From the NCBI RefSeq assembly GCF_014204755.1, contig NZ_JACHLZ010000001.1, forward strand, positions 2,542,001 through 2,606,000: a stretch of DNA of 64,000 bases. Direction: 5' to 3'. Each line of letters starts with the position of its first letter. The first letter of the stretch is position 1. Below, in pieces: positions 60,600 through 64,000 of the stretch. The notes beneath the pieces are model-generated. The model worked only from the letters and a program-made list of their open reading frames with translations. It searched no databases and was not told where the DNA came from. This DNA comes from Brachybacterium aquaticum (GTDB taxonomy: Bacteria > Actinomycetota > Actinomycetes > Actinomycetales > Dermabacteraceae). The position numbers and the translations under genes are program-made.

Positions 60600-61594
60600 G
60601 CCGCACCCACCGCCGCTCCGCGGGTCGGGACCGTCGGGGCGACAGCTCGGTCGCTGCGTCCAAGCCTCGCGTCCAGGACCGGGTAGAGCAGGTCCACCAC
60701 GAGATTGATCAGCACGAACACGACGGTGGAGAGCACCACCACCGCCATCAGCACCGGGGTGTCGCGGGCGGCGACGGCCTGGGCGGTCAGCTGCCCGATC
60801 CCCATCCGTCCGAACACCGTCTCGGTGACGACCGCGCCGCCGATCAGCTCGCCGAACAGCAGCCCGGCCATGGTCATCGCGGGCAGCAGGGCGTTGCGAG
60901 CGACGGTGTGCCACAGCAGGTGCCAGGTGGAGGCTCCGCGGGCGCGGGCCACCCCCACGAAGGGCTGCGCGGAGACCTCATCGATCGAGCGGATGAGCAC
61001 CTGCGCGAGCGGGGCCGCGATCGGGATCGCGAGGGTCGCCACCGGAAGGATCAGTGACTGCACGGGACCGGCGTTCAGCACCGGGACCAGACCAAGGCGG
61101 AACGAGAAGATCTGGATCAGCATGATCCCGATCCAGAACACCGGCAGGGAGACCATGAGCGGCGGCAGTCCTCGCAGCGCGGCCCGCAGTCCGTGGGTCA
61201 GGCGGCTCGACCGCAGGCTCACGTGGGTGGCGGTGAAGGCGATCGCCACCGCGATCAGCACGGCGAGGGCGAGGCCCAGGGCAGCGAGCACGATGGTCGA
61301 GGGCAGGGCCTCGGCCAGGAGGGCAGAGACTGCCGCTCCGCTCTGGACGGAGTAGCCGAGGTCGCCGCGCAGGAAGGAGCCGGCCATGTCCAGGTACTGC
61401 AGGAGCACTGGCCGGTCCGCCCCGTAGGCGGCCCGGATCTCGGCGAGCTGCGCGGCGGTCAGGCCGAGGTCAGGGTTTCCGTAGCGGGCCAGCACCGCGT
61501 CTCCCGGGAGGGCCGCGAGCAGGATGTAGGCCACGGTGAACGCGAGTGCCAGGACCAGCAGCGCACCGCCGAGTCGGCGCAGCACGTAATGCAT
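60596..61594 (-). CDS. ABC transporter permease (DppB-like)
   Basis: 332 aa. Starts with the DppB helix YVLRRLGGALLVLALAFTVA, then LPGDAVLARYG and six helices, EAA loop FVGVARARGASTWHLLWHTV. GAGGGAGGGGC precedes the ATG. First permease gene after the binding-protein gene. Confidence 0.92.
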   Translation of the reverse strand: MHYVLRRLGGALLVLALAFTVAYILLAALPGDAVLARYGNPDLGLTAAQLAEIRAAYGADRPVLLQYLDMAGSFLRGDLGYSVQSGAAVSALLAEALPSTIVLAALGLALAVLIAVAIAFTATHVSLRSSRLTHGLRAALRGLPPLMVSLPVFWIGIMLIQIFSFRLGLVPVLNAGPVQSLILPVATLAIPIAAPLAQVLIRSIDEVSAQPFVGVARARGASTWHLLWHTVARNALLPAMTMAGLLFGELIGGAVVTETVFGRMGIGQLTAQAVAARDTPVLMAVVVLSTVVFVLINLVVDLLYPVLDARLGRSDRAVAPTVPTRGAAVGAA

Positions 61595-61604
61595 TGCCCC
61601 TCCC

Positions 61605-62820
61605 TCAGCCCGCGAGCCAGGTGCTGTAGAAGCTCGGCCGTCCCACGGACTCGGTGGCGAAGCCCTGCACCTCGCTGACGAACCCGAACACCTGCGGCTC
61701 CTCGAACAGCGGCAGCGCGTAGGCGTTCTCGGACAGGTGCGCCTGGGCGGCGGCGGAGGCCTCGGCGCGGCCTTCCTCGTCCGGGACGGAGGCGATCTGC
61801 GCCAGCAGCGCATCGAGCTCCTCGTCGCCGACGCTGCCGTCGGGATAGCCGTTGAGCAGGGCGTTGCGGTTCCCGGAGGAGAAGTGGGACTTGATCACGT
61901 CGTAGTCGGCCCGACCCACCATCGAGTGGTACACCTGCACGGTGCCGGGCTCGGCCCGGGCGGCGTCCTGCGCGGCCTGGTCGCCCGGGAGCAGCTCCAC
62001 GGCGATGCCCAGCTCGGCCAGCTGCTCCTGGATCAGGGTGACCACCTCGCGGGAGCGGGGCTGCGGAAGGGCCTCGTTGAAGGTCAGGGTCAGCGCCTGA
62101 CCGTCCTTGGTGCGGGTGCCGTCGGCTCCCGCCGTCCACCCGGCCTCGTCGAGCAGCGTGGCTGCCCGCGCCGGGTCGTGGACGTAGCTCTCGGAGGTGT
62201 CGACGTAGCCCAGCGCGGTGGCGGCGAGGATCCCGGTGGCCAGCGGATAGCTGTCCGAGAAGAGGGTGTCCACGATGGCCTGTCGGTCGATCGCGGCGAT
62301 GAGCGCCTGCCGGGTGCGCACGTCGTCGAGAGCAGGGTCGCGGAAGCGGAAGTTGAGGCTGTTGTTCACGCCGTTGGTCGTCGCGGCGTGCAGGGCCAGC
62401 GCATCGGTGGCGAACTGGGCCTCGTCCGGCGCGTCGATCTGGCGGGCGATGTGGGCCTGCCGGGAGGTGACGGTGCCGACGCGGACGGAGGACTCCGCCG
62501 CGACGATGATGTCGATCTCGTCGAGCAGGGCACGGCCGCTGTGCGCGAGGGAGGCGGGGCCCCAGGCGTAGTCCTCGCGGACGGCGAGCTTCAGCCGCGT
62601 GCCGATCTCCTCCTCGACGATGGTGAACGGACCCGAGGCGATGATGTCGGTCGCGTTGCCGGGGCCGAACTCCTCGCCGGTGCGGTCGAGCGTGGCGTTC
62701 GAGAGCAGGCCGGAGTTGATCGTGGAGACGGCCTGTGCGAAGCCCGGGGCGGGGGCGGAGAAGTGGAAGCGCACCGTGGTCGCGTCCACGACCTCGCCGC
62801 GGTCGTAGTTGTTGAATCTC
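61605..62820 (-). pseudogene. ABC substrate-binding protein gene, 5' part cut off by IS110 element
   Basis: About 405 residues of an SBP_bac_5 peptide/nickel-binding protein (NNYDRGEVVDATTVRFHFS, ALIAAIDRQAIVDTLFSDSY, AATLLDEAGWTAGADGTR, STWLAG end). The first third, with the lipoprotein signal, is missing: just upstream lies the transposase stop. The rest of the gene should continue beyond the element, outside the window. It would be the first gene of the operon, so the importer has probably lost its receptor. Confidence 0.82.
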
Positions 62821-64000
62821 CTATGTCTGTCAAGCCCCGGTGAGCTCATTCTGAGCGGCGGTGTTGAGGCGGCGGTAGATGTCGCGGGCGAGGTAGCGCT
62901 TGAGGCAGCGACGGATCTCCCGGAGGGTGCGCCCTTCGGCGGTACGGCGCTCGACGTAGGCGCGGGTTCGCGGGTCCATTCGCATGCGGGTGACGACGGC
63001 CATGTGGAGTGCTCGGTTGAGGCGCCGGTCGCCACCCCGGTTGATCCGGTGCCGGACGGTGTTGCCCGATGACGCGGGGATGGGGCTGGTTCCAGCGAGG
63101 CTGGCGAACGCGGACTCGGATCGAATGCGGCCCAGGTGTGACCACGCGGTCAGAGCGACGGCGGCGGTGACTGGGCCGATGCCGGGCTGGTTGAGCAGGC
63201 CACCGGCGGGGCTCTGCCGGACCAGGTCCGTGATCCGCGTGGTGATCTCCTTGAGCTCGCCGTCGAGGGCGGCGACGCGTTTGGCGAGCCGGATCGCTTC
63301 ACCACGGGCGGTGGCCGTGGCGAGCTCTTCGTCGCGGGTGCGCCACGCCGCGGTCGTGGCGATCTGGGTCGCGGTGAGCGGGCGGCGGGCATCGATACCG
63401 AGGTCGACCACGCGCAGTAGCGCGGTGAGCGCGTTGATCGTCGCGGTGCGCTCGGTGCTCATGTGGTCGCGGGAGGCCAGCAGGACCTTTATGGCAGCGC
63501 GAATACCTTCGTCGGCGCGCGGTTGACGCAGTTGCGTCTGCTGCAGCGGGAGCGCTGCTGCGGCGATGCGGCGCGCATCCAGCGGGTCGGACTTGCCGAT
63601 GCCGCGGTTCGCCCGAGCGTTCATCCGCGGGGCCTCGACGACGGTGTGTCCGGTGTCTGCTGCAGTGCGGGCAAGGCGTGCGCCGTAGGTGCCGGTGCCC
63701 TCGATCACCCACAGCGTGTCGAGGTCCCCTCCGGTGCGGCGCCCGACCCAAGACACCGCGCGTGACAAGCCTGCTGCCGTTGCGGGAAACTGAGCCTCAT
63801 CGACAATCTCGCCCGTCGGGCAGGCCAGGATCGAGACAGCGTGGTTGCGGGCGTGGGTATCCACGCCGATGACGAACGGGCGGGTATGCGCGACGATAGC
63901 CATGGCGATCGACGCTCCTCTCTTCGAGACGGACATGGTCACGGTCGCCAAGCGGCCGGCACGGGTCCGGGAAGAGGTCACTTCGGGGCGAATCTGTGAT
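62821..64000 (-). mobile_element. IS110-family insertion element, cut by the window edge
   Basis: The element contains a DEDD transposase gene and at least 97 nt of non-coding DNA upstream of it. Its downstream end falls within about 20 bp of the transposase stop, where SBP coding sequence resumes. No terminal inverted repeats were seen, as is usual for IS110. The non-coding end that would encode the guide (bridge) RNA lies at and beyond 63904-64000. Confidence 0.8.
62830..63903 (-). CDS. IS110-family transposase (DEDD recombinase)
   Basis: 357 aa. N-terminal RuvC-like domain: FVIGVDTHARNHAV (Asp), WVIEGTGTYG (Glu), GKSDPLDARRIA (two Asp). C-terminal Transposase_20 domain: LLNQPGIGPVTAAVALTAW and FASLAGTSPIPASSGN with the conserved Ser. 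The frame is intact. ATG 63903 is chosen because the family begins here; AGAGAGGAG lies 12 nt upstream and an ATG at 63936 is an alternative. Confidence 0.93.
   Translation of the reverse strand: MAIVAHTRPFVIGVDTHARNHAVSILACPTGEIVDEAQFPATAAGLSRAVSWVGRRTGGDLDTLWVIEGTGTYGARLARTAADTGHTVVEAPRMNARANRGIGKSDPLDARRIAAAALPLQQTQLRQPRADEGIRAAIKVLLASRDHMSTERTATINALTALLRVVDLGIDARRPLTATQIATTAAWRTRDEELATATARGEAIRLAKRVAALDGELKEITTRITDLVRQSPAGGLLNQPGIGPVTAAVALTAWSHLGRIRSESAFASLAGTSPIPASSGNTVRHRINRGGDRRLNRALHMAVVTRMRMDPRTRAYVERRTAEGRTLREIRRCLKRYLARDIYRRLNTAAQNELTGA

Overview
The window is one stretch of a very GC-rich chromosome, about 70% or more by eye. Shine-Dalgarno sites are strong, GTG starts and 4-bp ATGA/GTGA overlaps are common, and many -10 boxes (TAnnnT) lie 6-7 nt before an ATG. 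Together with the gene families, this points to an actinobacterium of the Micrococcales. A Brachybacterium-like organism is my best guess from remembered gene content; no rRNA or tRNA gene is present to confirm it.

Layout. 1-7.6 kb: housekeeping and accessory metabolism (amidohydrolase, polyphosphate kinase 2, VOC protein, SDR-TetR pair, RIO-type kinase with a tiny leader ORF, DUF1992 and YVTN-propeller proteins) and an N-truncated RelE remnant. 7.6-12 kb: a GNAT gene diverges from a MerR-PP2C fusion, whose far side carries a second partial copy of the GNAT gene; then a DUF1648 membrane protein and an AAA ATPase. A DnaA-box cluster separates the ATPase from a DUF222/HNH protein. 13.8-20.3 kb: nicotinamidase, FadH-like reductase, nucleoside deaminase, class B PBP, PfkB kinase, glutathione peroxidase. 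20.4-29.2 kb: a co-directional run of SPFH protein, two membrane proteins, an AddB-like nuclease, an AddA-like helicase-nuclease and a small P-loop kinase. 29.2-34.5 kb: FusB-like protein, aldo/keto reductase, cytoplasmic subtilase with an I9-like partner, and an XRE-cupin regulator diverging from an MFS pump.

34.5-41.6 kb: exported NagZ and NamZ homologues (peptidoglycan recycling), a deleted TetR gene, an alpha/beta-hydrolase-LacI pair and a GAP-family membrane protein. 41.7-48.1 kb: a two-component system, two arrays with a 31-bp period around a small kinase, DUF6226- and DUF5701-like genes (the latter with an apparent AUC start), and DAHP synthase behind a leader-peptide attenuator, then CsbD. 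48.1-53.7 kb: accessory or decaying DNA with DHFR-like, hydrolase, PIN, LacI and GPH-transporter remnants, an intact HTH-PIN toxin-antitoxin pair and an XRE-ImmA gene. 53.8-64 kb: an FAD oxidase and a long leftward operon (VOC, AhpD-like, CMD protein, luciferase-like monooxygenase, fused ABC ATPase, two permeases, binding protein). The binding-protein gene is cut by an IS110-family element that runs off the right edge.

Signals not explained by ordinary genes: the MerR-PP2C locus with its MerR-type promoter and flanking direct repeats, the paired 31-bp arrays, the DnaA-box cluster, the aromatic attenuator with a leaderless leader peptide, the AUC start, a 28-bp-arm hairpin at 34.4 kb, and a recurrent GGCCGACGGGG motif. 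All functions are inferred from sequence as read by eye; no database search was run.
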